A stretch of DNA of 10,635 bases, taken from Thermofilum sp. GTDB lineage: Archaea; Thermoproteota; Thermoprotei; Thermofilales; Thermofilaceae. The position numbers and the translations under genes are program-made. The stretch covers positions 1-10,635 of the forward strand of contig JAJHRM010000076.1 in assembly GCA_020832965.1 (NCBI GenBank), given 5' to 3'. Shown here in pieces: positions 1 to 7,957 of the stretch. How positions within the stretch are numbered: the first letter of the stretch is position 1; every line of letters begins with the position of its first letter. The notes below the pieces were generated by a model. It ran no database searches. It worked only from the letters and a program-made list of their open reading frames with translations, and had not been told where the DNA came from.

Positions 1-370
1 CCTCGGTTTTAATGCTTGAGATTTTTGCTGGTCCAAAGTGCCTTCCATAAGGGTAGTAGATGACTGGCCTTGCGTACCCCAGCATGTATCTTAAGTGTAT
101 TTTCAGGTTCTCGAATTCCAGCCTGTCGAGGAGGGCGAAGATGAATGGTGAGAGCTCTGGTGAAGCTTCTGCGAGGGGGCTGATTCTTGAAATGTAAACT
201 CTGTAGATTTTTTCCAGCTTTTCCTCTAGAGTATCTTTATCGCTGATTAGTAGGTAGTCTCTAAATGTGTTTATCTCTTTCCCTCCGCTTACTATTTGCT
301 CGTAGTCTACTTTTCTGAGGAGCCTCGATTTTAAGCCGTGGGCCCTTACAACTACGTAGCTCTCCATCAT
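1..370 (-). CDS. atpC: A-type ATP synthase subunit C, N-terminal part (runs off the window)
   Basis: This frame is open from an ATG at 370 to the window edge and gives the first 123 residues of what is normally a protein of about 350. It begins MMESYVVVRAHGLKSRLL and contains an R-L-E-F-E-N-L-K-I-H-L-R stretch. Both fit the AC39/V0d (subunit C) family, which has a Y-x-x-x-R-x-x-x-L-K-S-x-L-L start and a conserved (D/E)-x-x-N-L-K-x-x-L-R helix. In the enzyme, subunit C is the collar that seats the central stalk (D/F) on the membrane rotor ring. The start codon overlaps the stop of subunit D in ATGA, which implies translational coupling. A second ATG follows at once (367), so the exact first Met is uncertain. 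The C-terminal two thirds lie outside the window. Identification is from family knowledge and operon position. Confidence 0.85.
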   Translation of the reverse strand, partial: MMESYVVVRAHGLKSRLLRKVDYEQIVSGGKEINTFRDYLLISDKDTLEEKLEKIYRVYISRISPLAEASPELSPFIFALLDRLEFENLKIHLRYMLGYARPVIYYPYGRHFGPAKISSIKTE

Positions 371-969
371 TTTCCGCCCAGGATTTTTACCCTAACGAAG
401 TCTTCCAGCTCCTCGTCCACTACTCTCTCCTCTACTCTTCTAAGGGTAGACTCGAGTTGCGGAATAATGTTTTTCTCCAAGCTGTTAACAACCCTGTTTA
501 TGTAGAGTAGCTGGTCGCTCATCTTTTCAACAGCCACTTCCTTATTAGCTACATCGATCATTGTCTTCACCGCGTTCCACAGGTTTTCAACTACTCTGCG
601 GTAATCTTGGTCAACGAGTCTCGACCAGTCAGCCTCTTCAGCTACCCTAATCTGGGGGACGGGTATTCCCTGGTAGCTTACAATTACGTGTGTGAACCTC
701 GGCGGCTTTACTAGGGAAGACATTGACCTGTACTCGTACTCGCCCCTTGCCATGCGCATTATGGCCGCGTATCTAGCCGCTTCTATGAACTGTTTCTCCG
801 CCTCTGGGCGTTTACGGAGTTCATCCATTATTGCTAGTAGCTCTTTTGCAAGCTGGTCGCGTCTCATCTGTAGCACGTCTTTGCCTCTCCTAACTAGTTC
901 GAGTTTTCTTCTGAGGTACTGCAGCGTACCCCTTGATACTGGAAGAAATGCTAGTTCTTGGAGAGTCAT
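367..969 (-). CDS. atpD: A-type ATP synthase subunit D (central stalk)
   Basis: Subunit D is the long coiled-coil axle that turns inside the A3B3 head. The family N-terminal pattern (P-[TS]-R, then L-x-x-L-[KR]-R-[KR]-L, then G-x-x-[LV]-L) appears as LPVSRGTLQYLRRKLELVRRG followed by KDVL. The end is a second long helix rich in Glu, Arg and Val, and the middle is the usual short globular part. I chose ATG 969 (200 residues, family size). The longer in-frame start at 1008 is a TTG that would overlap subunit B by 32 bases, whereas 969 follows purine-rich AGGAGCTGAGGAGGG. The GAGGAGG core is only 2 bases from the ATG, so AGGAG at 981-985 may be the working site. The gene starts 7 bases after the subunit B stop, and its TGA overlaps the subunit C start. 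Confidence 0.92.
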   Translation of the reverse strand: MTLQELAFLPVSRGTLQYLRRKLELVRRGKDVLQMRRDQLAKELLAIMDELRKRPEAEKQFIEAARYAAIMRMARGEYEYRSMSSLVKPPRFTHVIVSYQGIPVPQIRVAEEADWSRLVDQDYRRVVENLWNAVKTMIDVANKEVAVEKMSDQLLYINRVVNSLEKNIIPQLESTLRRVEERVVDEELEDFVRVKILGGK

Positions 970-976
970 ACCCTCC

Positions 977-2392
977 TCAGCTCCTGTACTTTGGATGGTA
1001 CTTCTCAATTATCTTTTGTGGTATTCTTACAAGCTCTTCCTCTGGTAGGATCGAGAGAACCTGCCAGCCGAGGTCCAGCGTTTCCTCTACGCTCCTATTC
1101 TCGTAGAAGCCTTGATTAATAAACTTGTTTTCAAATTCTTCTGCAAACTTTAAGTACCTCCGGTACCTCTCGCTCAAACCTACCTCGCCTATTATCCTTG
1201 CCAGGTCCCTGGCTTTGACTCCTCGCGAGTATGCATCGTAGAGCTGGTCTGCTAGGTATCTGTGGTCTTCGCGGGTCTTGCCTGGCCCGATGCCCGACTT
1301 CATTAACCTGCTGAGGCTTGGCAGCACGTTTATCGGTGGGTAGATGCCCTGCGCGTACAGCTCCTGCGCCAGGAAGATTTGCCCCTCAGTTATGTAGCCT
1401 GTTAAGTCAGGGATTGGGTGTCTCAAGTCTCCGCCGGGCATTGTGAGTATCGGGAAGAGTGTTATGCTTCCCCTCTTACCCTTTATGACTCCCGCCCTCT
1501 CGTAGATCGTGGCAAGGTCGCTGTACAGGTAGCCTGGGTAGCCCAGACGACCGGGGACCTCGCCCCTGGCGGAGCTTACCTCTCTCAGAGCCTCGCAGTA
1601 GTTTGTCATGTCAGTCATTATCACGAGGACATGCATGTCCAGGTCGAATGCCAGGTACTCGGCTACCGTTAATGCTATTCTAGGAGTCCAGAGCCTCTCA
1701 ACTGCGGGGTCGTCTGCCAAGTTTAGTACTGCGACTAGCCTCTCTATGGCGCCCGTAGCCCGGAACTGCTCAAGGAAGAATTCAGCCTCGGTCTTTCGCA
1801 AGCCGATACCTGCAAATACTACCGCGAATTGTTCACCCTCACCCCTGACTGTTGCCTGTCTAGCCACCTGGGCGGCCAGGAGGTTGTGGGGTAAGCCGGA
1901 CACGCTAAATATTGGGAGTTTTTGCCCCCTGATCAGGCTGAACATGCCGTCTAGGGCTGAAACACCTGTTTGAATAAAGTCCTTTGGGTACTCCCTTGAG
2001 ACAGGGTTTATCGGAGCACCAGTAATTTCTCTTAATTCTCCTGTAATTACAGGTGGCAGTCCATCACGTGGCTCAAATCTCCCGTTGAATACCCTGCCTA
2101 TGACGTCTTCTGACACCCTTATTTTAAACGTTGTACCTGTGAATTTTAGAATTGTGTCCGTATCGAGGCCCTCCCTGTCCCCCAGGACTTGCACCACTGC
2201 CTGGCCGACCCTTGTTTCAAGGACGCTTCCAAACCTCTCGCGCATGTCCTTCCCATATATTCTTACAACTTCGTTGTACGCTGCGTCTTCTATGCCGTCA
2301 ATCACTAGGAGGTTGCCTCTTATTTCCCTTACACCCCTGAATACTCTCCCCGGATAGAGCCGTATCAGCTTGTGAATTGTTGTCTCAGACAT
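977..2392 (-). CDS. atpB: A-type ATP synthase subunit B (non-catalytic)
   Basis: This is the 471-residue regulatory subunit that alternates with subunit A in the A3B3 head. Three things separate it from the catalytic subunit. The P-loop position reads SVSGLPHN (about 163-170) with no Gly-Lys-Thr. The A-subunit bulge domain is missing. The signature near 358-369 is [12 protein letters not shown], typical of archaeal B subunits; Arg362 in it is the expected arginine finger into the A-subunit site. The N-terminal beta barrel (about 10-80) and the core with [20 protein letters not shown] (263-282) are intact, and the length is normal. The ATG shares its A with the TAA stop of subunit A (TAATG) and has a clear ribosome binding site, so reinitiation plus direct loading is likely. 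No frameshift or odd residue was seen. Confidence 0.97.
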   Translation of the reverse strand: MSETTIHKLIRLYPGRVFRGVREIRGNLLVIDGIEDAAYNEVVRIYGKDMRERFGSVLETRVGQAVVQVLGDREGLDTDTILKFTGTTFKIRVSEDVIGRVFNGRFEPRDGLPPVITGELREITGAPINPVSREYPKDFIQTGVSALDGMFSLIRGQKLPIFSVSGLPHNLLAAQVARQATVRGEGEQFAVVFAGIGLRKTEAEFFLEQFRATGAIERLVAVLNLADDPAVERLWTPRIALTVAEYLAFDLDMHVLVIMTDMTNYCEALREVSSARGEVPGRLGYPGYLYSDLATIYERAGVIKGKRGSITLFPILTMPGGDLRHPIPDLTGYITEGQIFLAQELYAQGIYPPINVLPSLSRLMKSGIGPGKTREDHRYLADQLYDAYSRGVKARDLARIIGEVGLSERYRRYLKFAEEFENKFINQGFYENRSVEETLDLGWQVLSILPEEELVRIPQKIIEKYHPKYRS

Positions 2393-4194
2393 TAACTTGC
2401 CACCTCTTCAATTACGGCACCTATACTTATGCCATGCCTCTTTGCCACTTCATCCAGCTTGGCCATGATTCTTTCGTAGAGCTCTTTTACGGCCGGAAGC
2501 CCCCTCTCATCCTCCTTTACACGCATCATTTCATATATCTCCGGGAGTTTCATAATTTCCTCGATTGAAACCCTCCTCTTGATTAACTCGTACGACTTAT
2601 CGAAGAAGTCTATCATCATCTTGAGCAGCCAGTACTGCTTCTCTGGCTTGCAGAAGACGTCCTCTCCGGTAAAAGCTACTTGCCGCAGAAATCCCTCCTT
2701 AATGATTTCAGAAGTCAACAGTATGAGTCTTTGATCGTCTGGCAAGGCGCCCTCACCGACAACCGAGGCTATGGCTTCGATCTCGCTGGAGACTGCCAAC
2801 AAGCGGAGGGCCCTTTTCCTGTACTTTGGAAACTCTGGAGAGACGTTCTTCACCCACCACCTCTCTACTATGTCGGCATACTGGCTAAAGCTCTTCAGCC
2901 AGTTGATTGCGGGGAAGTGTCTCCTGTAGGCCAGGTCGGTGTCCAGCGCCCACATCGTGCCTACAAATCTCAAGGTGTGTATCGTTACCGGCTCATTATA
3001 ATCGCCTCCGGGCGGCGAGACTGCCCCAAGGACAGTCACTGACCCGACCCTTTCAGGCCTCCCCAGCGTTCTCACGAGCCCGCCTCTCTCGTAGAACTCC
3101 GCTATTTTGTCTGGCAAGTAAGCGGGGTAGCCTCTCTCAACAGGGAGTTCGCCAAGTCTGCTAGCAATTTCTCTTAGGGCCTCTGCCCACCTGCTTGTTG
3201 AGTCTGCGATTAGTGTAACGTCGTAGCCCTGATCCCTGTAGTACTCTGCTATTGTGATACCCATGTATATGGATGCCTCCCTGGCTGAGACGGGCATGTT
3301 CGACGTGTTGGCTATGATTATACTTCTCTCGATTATGGGTCTCCCGGATCTGGGATCCACAAGCTCGGGGAACTCCTTCAGCATTTCCGCGATTTCGTTA
3401 CCTCGCTCCCCGCACCCAATATACACCACGATCTGTGAATCACTGTACATTGAAATTTTGTGCAGTGTTACCGTTTTTCCTGTCCCGAAACCCCCTGGTA
3501 TCGCTCCAGCTCCCCCCTTAGCTACTGGGAAAAATGTGTCAACCACTCTTTGCCCCACTAACAATGGAACCTCGCTTGGAAGCCTCTCCTTGTAGGGGCG
3601 TGCCTGCCTCACCGGCCACTCTTGCTTCATCGTTAATTCTTGTTTACCGCCGTTCTCGATCGTAAGTATTGGCTCGTCTATCGTATAGTCTCCCTCAGGG
3701 GCTACTTCTGTGACTGTTCCACTAATGCCTACTGGAACCATTATGCGGTGCTCTATTAGGGGGGTCTCCGGGACGACTCCAATAATATCGCCGCTCGAGA
3801 CCTTCACGCCCTTCTCAACCTTTGGAATAAAATGCCATTTTTTATCCCTGGGCAAGGGGTTTACCTTAACCCCCCTCTTTATAAAGGAACCCACAAGTTC
3901 CTTAATGTCTTCTAGGGGTCGTTGAATTCCATCAAATACTTGTGCCATTAGCCCGGGACCCAGCTCTGCAACTAGGAGTTTTCCAGTTGCTCTAACCGGT
4001 TCCTTTGGCTTAATTCCACTCGTATCCTCGTATACTTGAACTGCAAACGAGTCCTGCATTACTCTTACTACCTCCCCTAACAATTCTTCGTTGCCCACGT
4101 AAACTACCTCCCCCATTTTTATATCTGGGATGCCTTTAGCTGTGACGACGGGGCCCGAGACGCTGACAATGTATCCCTTTCTATCGATGGGCAT
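2392..4194 (-). CDS. atpA: A-type ATP synthase subunit A (catalytic)
   Basis: This catalytic subunit hydrolyses or makes ATP in the head of the A-type (V/A) ATP synthase, coupled to ion flow across the cell membrane. With the start at 4194 it has 600 residues, close to the family norm. Visible parts are the beta barrel opening [11 protein letters not shown], the non-homologous bulge domain (about 105-190), the Walker A motif GGFGTGKT (234-241), the catalytic glutamate region IGCGERGNE (259-267), [13 protein letters not shown], the Walker B region [11 protein letters not shown] (326-336), and [13 protein letters not shown]. The frame stays open upstream to 4335, but that extension has no family similarity and runs into the divergent gene. 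ATG 4206 (adds MGVF) is a possible alternative. I prefer 4194 because GGGGGT lies 4 bases before it and the family start is short. It appears to be the first gene of the operon. Confidence 0.96.
   Translation of the reverse strand: MPIDRKGYIVSVSGPVVTAKGIPDIKMGEVVYVGNEELLGEVVRVMQDSFAVQVYEDTSGIKPKEPVRATGKLLVAELGPGLMAQVFDGIQRPLEDIKELVGSFIKRGVKVNPLPRDKKWHFIPKVEKGVKVSSGDIIGVVPETPLIEHRIMVPVGISGTVTEVAPEGDYTIDEPILTIENGGKQELTMKQEWPVRQARPYKERLPSEVPLLVGQRVVDTFFPVAKGGAGAIPGGFGTGKTVTLHKISMYSDSQIVVYIGCGERGNEIAEMLKEFPELVDPRSGRPIIERSIIIANTSNMPVSAREASIYMGITIAEYYRDQGYDVTLIADSTSRWAEALREIASRLGELPVERGYPAYLPDKIAEFYERGGLVRTLGRPERVGSVTVLGAVSPPGGDYNEPVTIHTLRFVGTMWALDTDLAYRRHFPAINWLKSFSQYADIVERWWVKNVSPEFPKYRKRALRLLAVSSEIEAIASVVGEGALPDDQRLILLTSEIIKEGFLRQVAFTGEDVFCKPEKQYWLLKMMIDFFDKSYELIKRRVSIEEIMKLPEIYEMMRVKEDERGLPAVKELYERIMAKLDEVAKRHGISIGAVIEEVAS
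2401..2406 (-). promoter_or_regulatory. Ribosome binding site of subunit B
   Basis: GAGGTG on the minus strand lies 8 bases before the subunit B ATG, inside the last codons of subunit A. It matches the complement of the archaeal 16S rRNA tail and supports the start at 2392. Confidence 0.75.
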
Positions 4195-4267
4195 GAATAC
4201 CCCCATTTGCCAATTAAAAACTAAACGGAAAGTTATTATTGTTTTTTGGCGTCTTTCCAGAATAAGC
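4195..4267. promoter_or_regulatory. Divergent promoter region between atpA and the transglutaminase-like gene
   Basis: This 73-base gap separates two head-to-head genes. The AT-rich box at 4232-4241 reads GTTATTATTG on the plus strand and CAATAATAAC on the minus strand, so it can be a TATA-like box in both directions. It would place a plus-strand transcript start near 4263, just before ATG 4268, and a minus-strand start near 4210, before atpA at 4194. A second minus-strand candidate, TTTTTAATT at 4213-4221, would fit a leaderless atpA transcript. Which box is used is inference. Confidence 0.5.
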
Positions 4268-5455
4268 ATGCGCGAGACATTACATCTCTCAACAAGCAAG
4301 CTGATTGCTGGAATTAACGTGGCATGCCTGGGCATGCTCGTATACCTCGCCGGGCTACTTCCACTTTCAAACTTCGATACTTACTTGGTGAGGTCAAGCT
4401 ATGTCGCTTCTGGGGGTTCGGGAACTATACCTCTTGAGACCCTTTCCCGAAATTTGCTGCTTGCCCCATCACTACCCGGCTACCAGGAGAGACTTACAGC
4501 TGAACTATACGTGAACTCTCAGAGAGTCGACTTCACAGTAGGAGTAAATGAGGATGGGAACGAGTTTCCGTCAGTTACGCTTAACTACTCACACGCCATT
4601 AATATAACATTGATTCAAAGAGTTGCTGTTTACCGGGCTTCCTTCAGAAGCTTTTTCAATACCATGGTCAACCCGCCCTGGCCCCTGCACTCCGCGGATA
4701 AATTGCCTGGGAATAGCTTCTGGCGCTGTAACGGCACAGGGGTTAAATTAACAAGTATAGAAAGAATCTCAGATGAGCTGGCTTCTGAGGCAAAAAACCC
4801 AGTAGATTACGCCTACAGGATTGTTGAGTGGCTAAACGCTCATAACATCAGGTATGAGCAAAGTTTTGGAGGAGGAGTCATGTGCCCATCTATTTTCCTC
4901 GAAACTGGTCGTGGCGCCTGTGGGGAATACGCAAGCTTCATTGCTGCTCTTTTCAAATTTAGGGGGATCAAATCGTATGTTTACTACGCCTTAATTCAAG
5001 ACTCTAGGGCTCTAATCACTCTAAATTCGTCAAGGAGCACATTCATAATTAGGGGGGCCTATCCCCACATGTTTACTGTGGTTGAGATTGAGAATAGCAG
5101 GGTGCCTATCGATGCGACTGCTAATGCCGGCGACCCTGTAAGGGGGGCTGCAGCAGTCTCGCTTGACAATGTGATCATTGTTTACCGCGTCAGCAACAGT
5201 GATCCAAACGATTACCTGCTCTTGTATGCACCGAACAATGAGGCAAAAGTTTCACTGAGCGTAGAGGTTTCTCGAGAAAACCTTGCGGGAACGCAGCTCG
5301 GCGTGGAGGTACTGGCTGGTTTCCTAGCGATTACGCTACTGCTTCTAGGCAAAAAGTGGGATCCAGCGGGGGAAAGAGACCAGGGTCTGTGCGTTGCGGT
5401 AGCCTATCGTAGAAACTTCCCACAAAACGGGCACATTATGTGTAAGTCTCCGTAG
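4268..5455 (+). CDS. Membrane-anchored transglutaminase-like (TGc) protein
   Basis: This 395-residue protein has one hydrophobic segment near the N-terminus (about 11-33) and another near the C-terminus (about 343-360), so the central part should lie outside the cell with a short cytoplasmic tail. The central part carries a transglutaminase/papain-like triad in the right order: Cys218 in RGACGEYASF, His267 in YPHMFTVVEI and Asp282 in VPIDAT. The helix before the Cys (DYAYRIVEWLNAHNIRYEQ) also fits. Archaeal members usually act as cysteine proteases or amidases rather than cross-linkers; the substrate is unknown. I start at ATG 4268 because the in-frame extension to 4130 lies inside atpA and reads as non-protein; the first hydrophobic helix then begins about 10 residues in. 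The last 52 bases overlap the opposite zinc-ribbon gene. Fold call is good, function uncertain. Confidence 0.82.
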   Translation: MRETLHLSTSKLIAGINVACLGMLVYLAGLLPLSNFDTYLVRSSYVASGGSGTIPLETLSRNLLLAPSLPGYQERLTAELYVNSQRVDFTVGVNEDGNEFPSVTLNYSHAINITLIQRVAVYRASFRSFFNTMVNPPWPLHSADKLPGNSFWRCNGTGVKLTSIERISDELASEAKNPVDYAYRIVEWLNAHNIRYEQSFGGGVMCPSIFLETGRGACGEYASFIAALFKFRGIKSYVYYALIQDSRALITLNSSRSTFIIRGAYPHMFTVVEIENSRVPIDATANAGDPVRGAAAVSLDNVIIVYRVSNSDPNDYLLLYAPNNEAKVSLSVEVSRENLAGTQLGVEVLAGFLAITLLLLGKKWDPAGERDQGLCVAVAYRRNFPQNGHIMCKSP

Positions 5456-6009
5456 GGAAGCTCTCGGCCACAATAGGGGCAACGCTTCACACTAGAGCCA
5501 GGACCCCCCTGTTCTGCTTGGGGAGGAGCCTGGGTCAGGTAAGTTTGCTGCCTTCGAGTAGCCTGGATACCCGGCTCTGCGATTTCTAAAGGAGGTTTTT
5601 GCTCGACTTGTAAGGTTCTGTACGTTTTCTGGGAGAACTGGCTGCTCAGTGGTGCTGGTTGAAGCACGGGTGCTGCTCTTACTGGTGCTTGGGGCTGCTG
5701 CATCGCAACTTCCGGCCTCGGAGCTTTTAGGAGTGCCTCTATTGTCCGGTTGAGTTTTAAAGTGTAAGCTCTAACGACTCTGTCTATGATGATGTATGTT
5801 GAGAGGATTGCGATGGGGATCTCGGCTCCTACCACTAGGAATGCTGCGGTATCCCCCTCTTTTAGGTAATAGGCGAGACTTGCAAGAAAAATGATCGATG
5901 CGGCAGCTATTGAGGCATATGCGCAGATCTGTCCCTGCTTTTTGAGCTTTTCGGGGGTTACTTCCCGAGGGTTCCCCCCTGGTCTTTTACCGGAGACCTT
6001 CAGTGGCAA
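5404..6009 (-). CDS. Two-pass membrane protein with C-terminal zinc ribbon
   Basis: Predicted 201 residues. After a basic start there are two membrane segments (about 29-48 and 55-76) with a short acidic turn (KEGD) between them. A Pro/Gln/Ala-rich linker (about 98-172) follows, and then a zinc ribbon with Cys177, Cys180, Cys193 and Cys196 (CPYC and CPFC) at the very end. Many archaeal membrane proteins carry such a cytoplasmic ribbon, but I do not recognise this family and propose no function. The start is a TTG: an in-frame TGA at 6013-6015 excludes any longer form, and GGTG lies 7 bases before the TTG. The 3' end overlaps the convergent transglutaminase-like gene by 52 bases, so the ribbon is coded antisense to that protein's tail. 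Confidence 0.75.
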   Translation of the reverse strand: MPLKVSGKRPGGNPREVTPEKLKKQGQICAYASIAAASIIFLASLAYYLKEGDTAAFLVVGAEIPIAILSTYIIIDRVVRAYTLKLNRTIEALLKAPRPEVAMQQPQAPVRAAPVLQPAPLSSQFSQKTYRTLQVEQKPPLEIAEPGIQATRRQQTYLTQAPPQAEQGGPGSSVKRCPYCGRELPYGDLHIMCPFCGKFLR

Positions 6010-6016
6010 TTTTCAG

Positions 6017-6049
6017 CACCAAGAAAGAATATTCATGGTTCATATTTTT
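6017..6049 (-). promoter_or_regulatory. Possible TATA-like box and ribosome binding site of the zinc-ribbon gene
   Basis: The 73-base gap before the zinc-ribbon gene holds AAAAATATG (6041-6049), which would start a transcript near 6019, and GGTG (6017-6020), 7 bases before the TTG start. The two partly conflict, because a start at 6019 would cut the binding site. Read-through from the upstream gene is therefore equally possible. Confidence 0.35.
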
Positions 6050-6082
6050 CGTTATCGATCAGCACGATGGGGTGCGAGCATG

Positions 6083-6430
6083 CTAGGTTTCTTGCTGTTG
6101 CAATACAAGCTTCTTGACCACTGCTCTTTCTTCATCTATTTCTAGGTCAGCTATCTCGCTCTTACTCAAAAGATCTAGCATGTCTTGAGAGTTGCCCGTA
6201 ATCCTGGGGTTTGACACCTTCACTTCGAGTCCCAAAGCCTTAACCAGTTCTTGTAGCGTGTATGTTATGTCTCTGACTTGGCTTCTCACCTCCACCAGCG
6301 AATCCTCCGCTTGGGAAAGCAACTTCAAAACTCTCATGAGGACTTTTTTGCCGTCGTCTGGCAGCTGCTCATTTATAACTAAGTCATCAATTAGCTGAAT
6401 AGCCTCACTAATGTAGTCCCTCATGCACAT
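6083..6430 (-). CDS. Small acidic helical protein of unknown function
   Basis: This 115-residue protein starts MCMRDYISEAIQLIDDL; Met3 (6424) is an alternative start. Residues 5-65 look like two or three amphipathic helices with regular Leu/Val/Ile spacing, a possible coiled coil or helical hairpin. A more polar stretch with NPRITGNSQD follows, then a last charged helix ending KKLVLQQQET. There are no membrane segments and no metal or nucleotide motifs. The front half (AIQLIDDL, then LP, then a VR about 28 residues later) faintly recalls the archaeal UPF0147 family, but the rest does not match and I would not assign it. A TATA-like box lies about 30 bases upstream, giving a near-leaderless transcript. 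It precedes the zinc-ribbon gene by 73 bases on the same strand, so the two may be co-transcribed. Confidence 0.65.
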   Translation of the reverse strand: MCMRDYISEAIQLIDDLVINEQLPDDGKKVLMRVLKLLSQAEDSLVEVRSQVRDITYTLQELVKALGLEVKVSNPRITGNSQDMLDLLSKSEIADLEIDEERAVVKKLVLQQQET

Positions 6431-6456
6431 ACACTGCTACTAAAAAGCAGAAGATC

Positions 6457-6466
6457 ATAATTTATT
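6457..6466 (-). promoter_or_regulatory. TATA-like box before the small helical-protein gene
   Basis: AATAAATTAT on the minus strand is centred about 31 bases before the ATG at 6430, so transcription would start near 6435 with a leader of only a few bases. The neighbouring palindromic box at 6488-6497 is an alternative that would give a longer leader. Confidence 0.45.
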
Positions 6467-6487
6467 GAGCGCAAATTGTTTAAGCAG

Positions 6488-6497
6488 CTTTTAAAAG
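6488..6497. promoter_or_regulatory. Palindromic TATA-like box in the 199-base gap
   Basis: CTTTTAAAAG is a perfect palindrome and an excellent archaeal TATA-box match in either direction. On the plus strand it would start a transcript near 6518, reading through the stem-loops at 6546-6598, where no protein gene on that strand exists. On the minus strand it could serve the gene at 6430. Confidence 0.4.
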
Positions 6498-6545
6498 ATA
6501 TTACGGCTTTCCTACAGCGTTAGTGCACGTTTTCAGCAGCATTGG

Positions 6546-6598
6546 CGCTAGAAAGCGACGGGGACCACGGGTAAGCTAGCTCAGCACTAGCGACCCGT
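6546..6598. other. Two adjacent stem-loops, candidate small RNA or 3' UTR structure
   Basis: Stem-loop 1 is CGCT/AGCG around AGAA (6546-6557). Stem-loop 2 (6567-6598) has an outer 6-base-pair stem ACGGGT/ACCCGT, a small asymmetric internal loop (AA opposite G), an inner 5-base-pair stem GCTAG/CTAGC and a 7-base loop CTCAGCA. The octamer GGGACCAC flanks stem-loop 2 directly, at 6561-6568 and 6611-6618. The region is not coding and lies downstream of the metalloprotease stop. No C/D box motifs, tRNA shape or SRP features were found, so the RNA class, if any, is unknown. Confidence 0.4.
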
Positions 6599-6624
6599 AT
6601 CCAAGCTCCAGGGACCACCACGCG

Positions 6625-6636
6625 CAAAACTAAAAA
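6625..6636 (-). terminator. T-rich stretch at the metalloprotease stop codon
   Basis: On the minus strand TTTTTAGTTTTG spans the TAG stop at 6630-6632. Archaeal RNA polymerase can terminate at oligo-T tracts without a hairpin, so this may end the surface-protein/protease transcript. The tract is short and interrupted. Confidence 0.3.
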
Positions 6637-7934
6637 GGACGTGAGGCTCGCCTATGAAGATGCCAGCCGAGAAGAAATTTTAATGACTCACATACGCATC
6701 CTCTTAGGATGTATGCCTGCTCAACTACTCGGAGCCTTAGTAGGGGAGGAGGATAACTCGTTATTGATAGGGCATCAGCTATCCTTTTTAAAATTGATTT
6801 TTTCTCTACTAGTTTCGGGTACTCAAGCTTCAGCAGGGCTCTTGCATAGCTGACCCGCCCAGCTATCTTAGCTGCATAAACATCTGCCCTCAGCTCAACA
6901 GCCTTGAATAAAAGGGATAGAAGTAAGTAGCAGGAGGCGCCGTAGATGCCCAACACGTATGCCGGAGAGCCTAAGCTGTAAAGCATATAGCCCGCTGAGA
7001 ACCCCACCAAGCCTATGAGTGGCAGAATTAGTGAGTCCCTGTTTTTGATGTGAGCGTATTCATGCATTATAATTCCTCTTAACTCATCCTCACTTAGTTC
7101 AGCGATTATTCCCGTGGTTACGAAGATGATGGGTTTTGGGAAAGATAAGCTGTATGAGGCTCGGTTGGGGGCTGCTATTAAGTATACAGCCGGCTTCGCT
7201 CTCTCCTCTATGAAAAGGTCATCAAGGCTAACACTGTACGTATTTATGCTCAATGGGTCTATTCCCCACTTTAATAACACGTCTCGAACTCTTTCCTCGT
7301 TAATTGTTTTTTTAACAGTTTTTGCCAGCTCCCTTTTAATTAAAAGGTAGCTTTCTTCAGCTAGATCCTGCTTCCCTGCAACTACCGCTTTGACGATTAA
7401 AAGCGATGAAGAGTTTATCCTGAGCGCCTTCAAAGCTCTGGGAAGAAGCAGAGACAGCATGCACGTGGAGAAAAACAGCGCGAGAATCGAGCATGTAGAT
7501 AGTAGAAGGGGGCTTCCTCCGAACGTCTCCATAAGTGCTAATAGCATGAGCATTAGTGGTAGTGAGTGAATGGGCCTATTGTAGACTCCTCTTCTCGTGG
7601 AAAGAAAGCTCTTGAAAGCCAGCTTTTCGCCGTAGACGGGGAATATGAAAACGATTTCAGGCTTAGTCTCGCAGTGTGAAAAAGCGCGGCGGTAGATTTC
7701 CTTCAAGAAAGCCCTTGGCGAAACCCTACTGTTGATAAAAAAGGATACCTTATACTCCGAGAACATGGCTGTGATTTCTTCACAGCTACTTTTCTTCCTT
7801 GCTATGACTAGGTTTCTGCTTTGAACGATTGGGAGATACCCCCATTCTTCAAGGAGGTTTAAGATTAGGGAAAAAACTTTTTCAGGATTCTTAAGGCATG
7901 CTGGAGGAATAAAGAAAACTGCTTCACCACCCAT
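6630..7934 (-). CDS. M48/HtpX-like membrane zinc metalloprotease
   Basis: Predicted 434 residues. The zinc site HEYAH (291-295; His291, His295, catalytic Glu292) is preceded by the family's LSEDELRGIIM helix. The third ligand is expected at Glu347 in ELRAD (347-351), matching the M48 E-x-x-x-D pattern. A late SYPPPLLRL (393-401) resembles the PP motif of HtpX proteins. Hydrophobic segments at about 123-164 (likely two) and at about 301-319 and 325-344 flank the site, giving the usual membrane topology with the active site in the cytoplasm. The first 120 residues are an extra N-terminal domain I do not recognise, longer than the short start typical of HtpX. The family degrades misfolded or processed membrane proteins. 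The gene starts 23 bases after the surface-protein stop, so an operon is likely. The enzyme class is well supported; the substrate is unknown. Confidence 0.88.
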   Translation of the reverse strand: MGGEAVFFIPPACLKNPEKVFSLILNLLEEWGYLPIVQSRNLVIARKKSSCEEITAMFSEYKVSFFINSRVSPRAFLKEIYRRAFSHCETKPEIVFIFPVYGEKLAFKSFLSTRRGVYNRPIHSLPLMLMLLALMETFGGSPLLLSTCSILALFFSTCMLSLLLPRALKALRINSSSLLIVKAVVAGKQDLAEESYLLIKRELAKTVKKTINEERVRDVLLKWGIDPLSINTYSVSLDDLFIEERAKPAVYLIAAPNRASYSLSFPKPIIFVTTGIIAELSEDELRGIIMHEYAHIKNRDSLILPLIGLVGFSAGYMLYSLGSPAYVLGIYGASCYLLLSLLFKAVELRADVYAAKIAGRVSYARALLKLEYPKLVEKKSILKRIADALSITSYPPPLLRLRVVEQAYILRGCVCESLKFLLGWHLHRRASRPF

Positions 7935-7957
7935 GAAACCACGCGTGTGGAAATGGG

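Noticed and set aside
970..1008. Longer subunit D starting at TTG 1008
   Set aside because: A rare start codon, a 32-base overlap with subunit B and no family match in the extra residues; ATG 969 is better.
692..1048. Plus-strand frame of 118 codons across subunits D and B
   Set aside because: It is antisense to two well-supported genes, has low-complexity Ser/Leu content and no family features.
4130..4267. N-terminal extension of the transglutaminase-like protein to 4130
   Set aside because: It lies antisense within atpA and the promoter gap; the hydrophobic anchor starts naturally just after ATG 4268.
4195..4335. N-terminal extension of subunit A by 47 residues to 4335
   Set aside because: The added residues have no similarity to the family, which begins a few residues before the beta-barrel GPVV motif, and they would run into the divergent gene and erase both promoters.
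6083..6430. Assignment of the small helical protein to UPF0147
   Set aside because: Only a loose pattern in the first half agrees; the conserved second half of that family is not visible.
6546..6598. The stem-loops as an H/ACA or C/D box guide RNA
   Set aside because: No RTGATGA or CTGA pair is present, no kink-turn with tandem G-A pairs is visible, and no ACA sits at the needed distance after the stem.
7939..7950. Small palindrome CACGCGTG between the surface-protein and protease genes
   Set aside because: Only an 8-base palindrome in a 23-base gap with no T-run; too short to call a terminator or operator.
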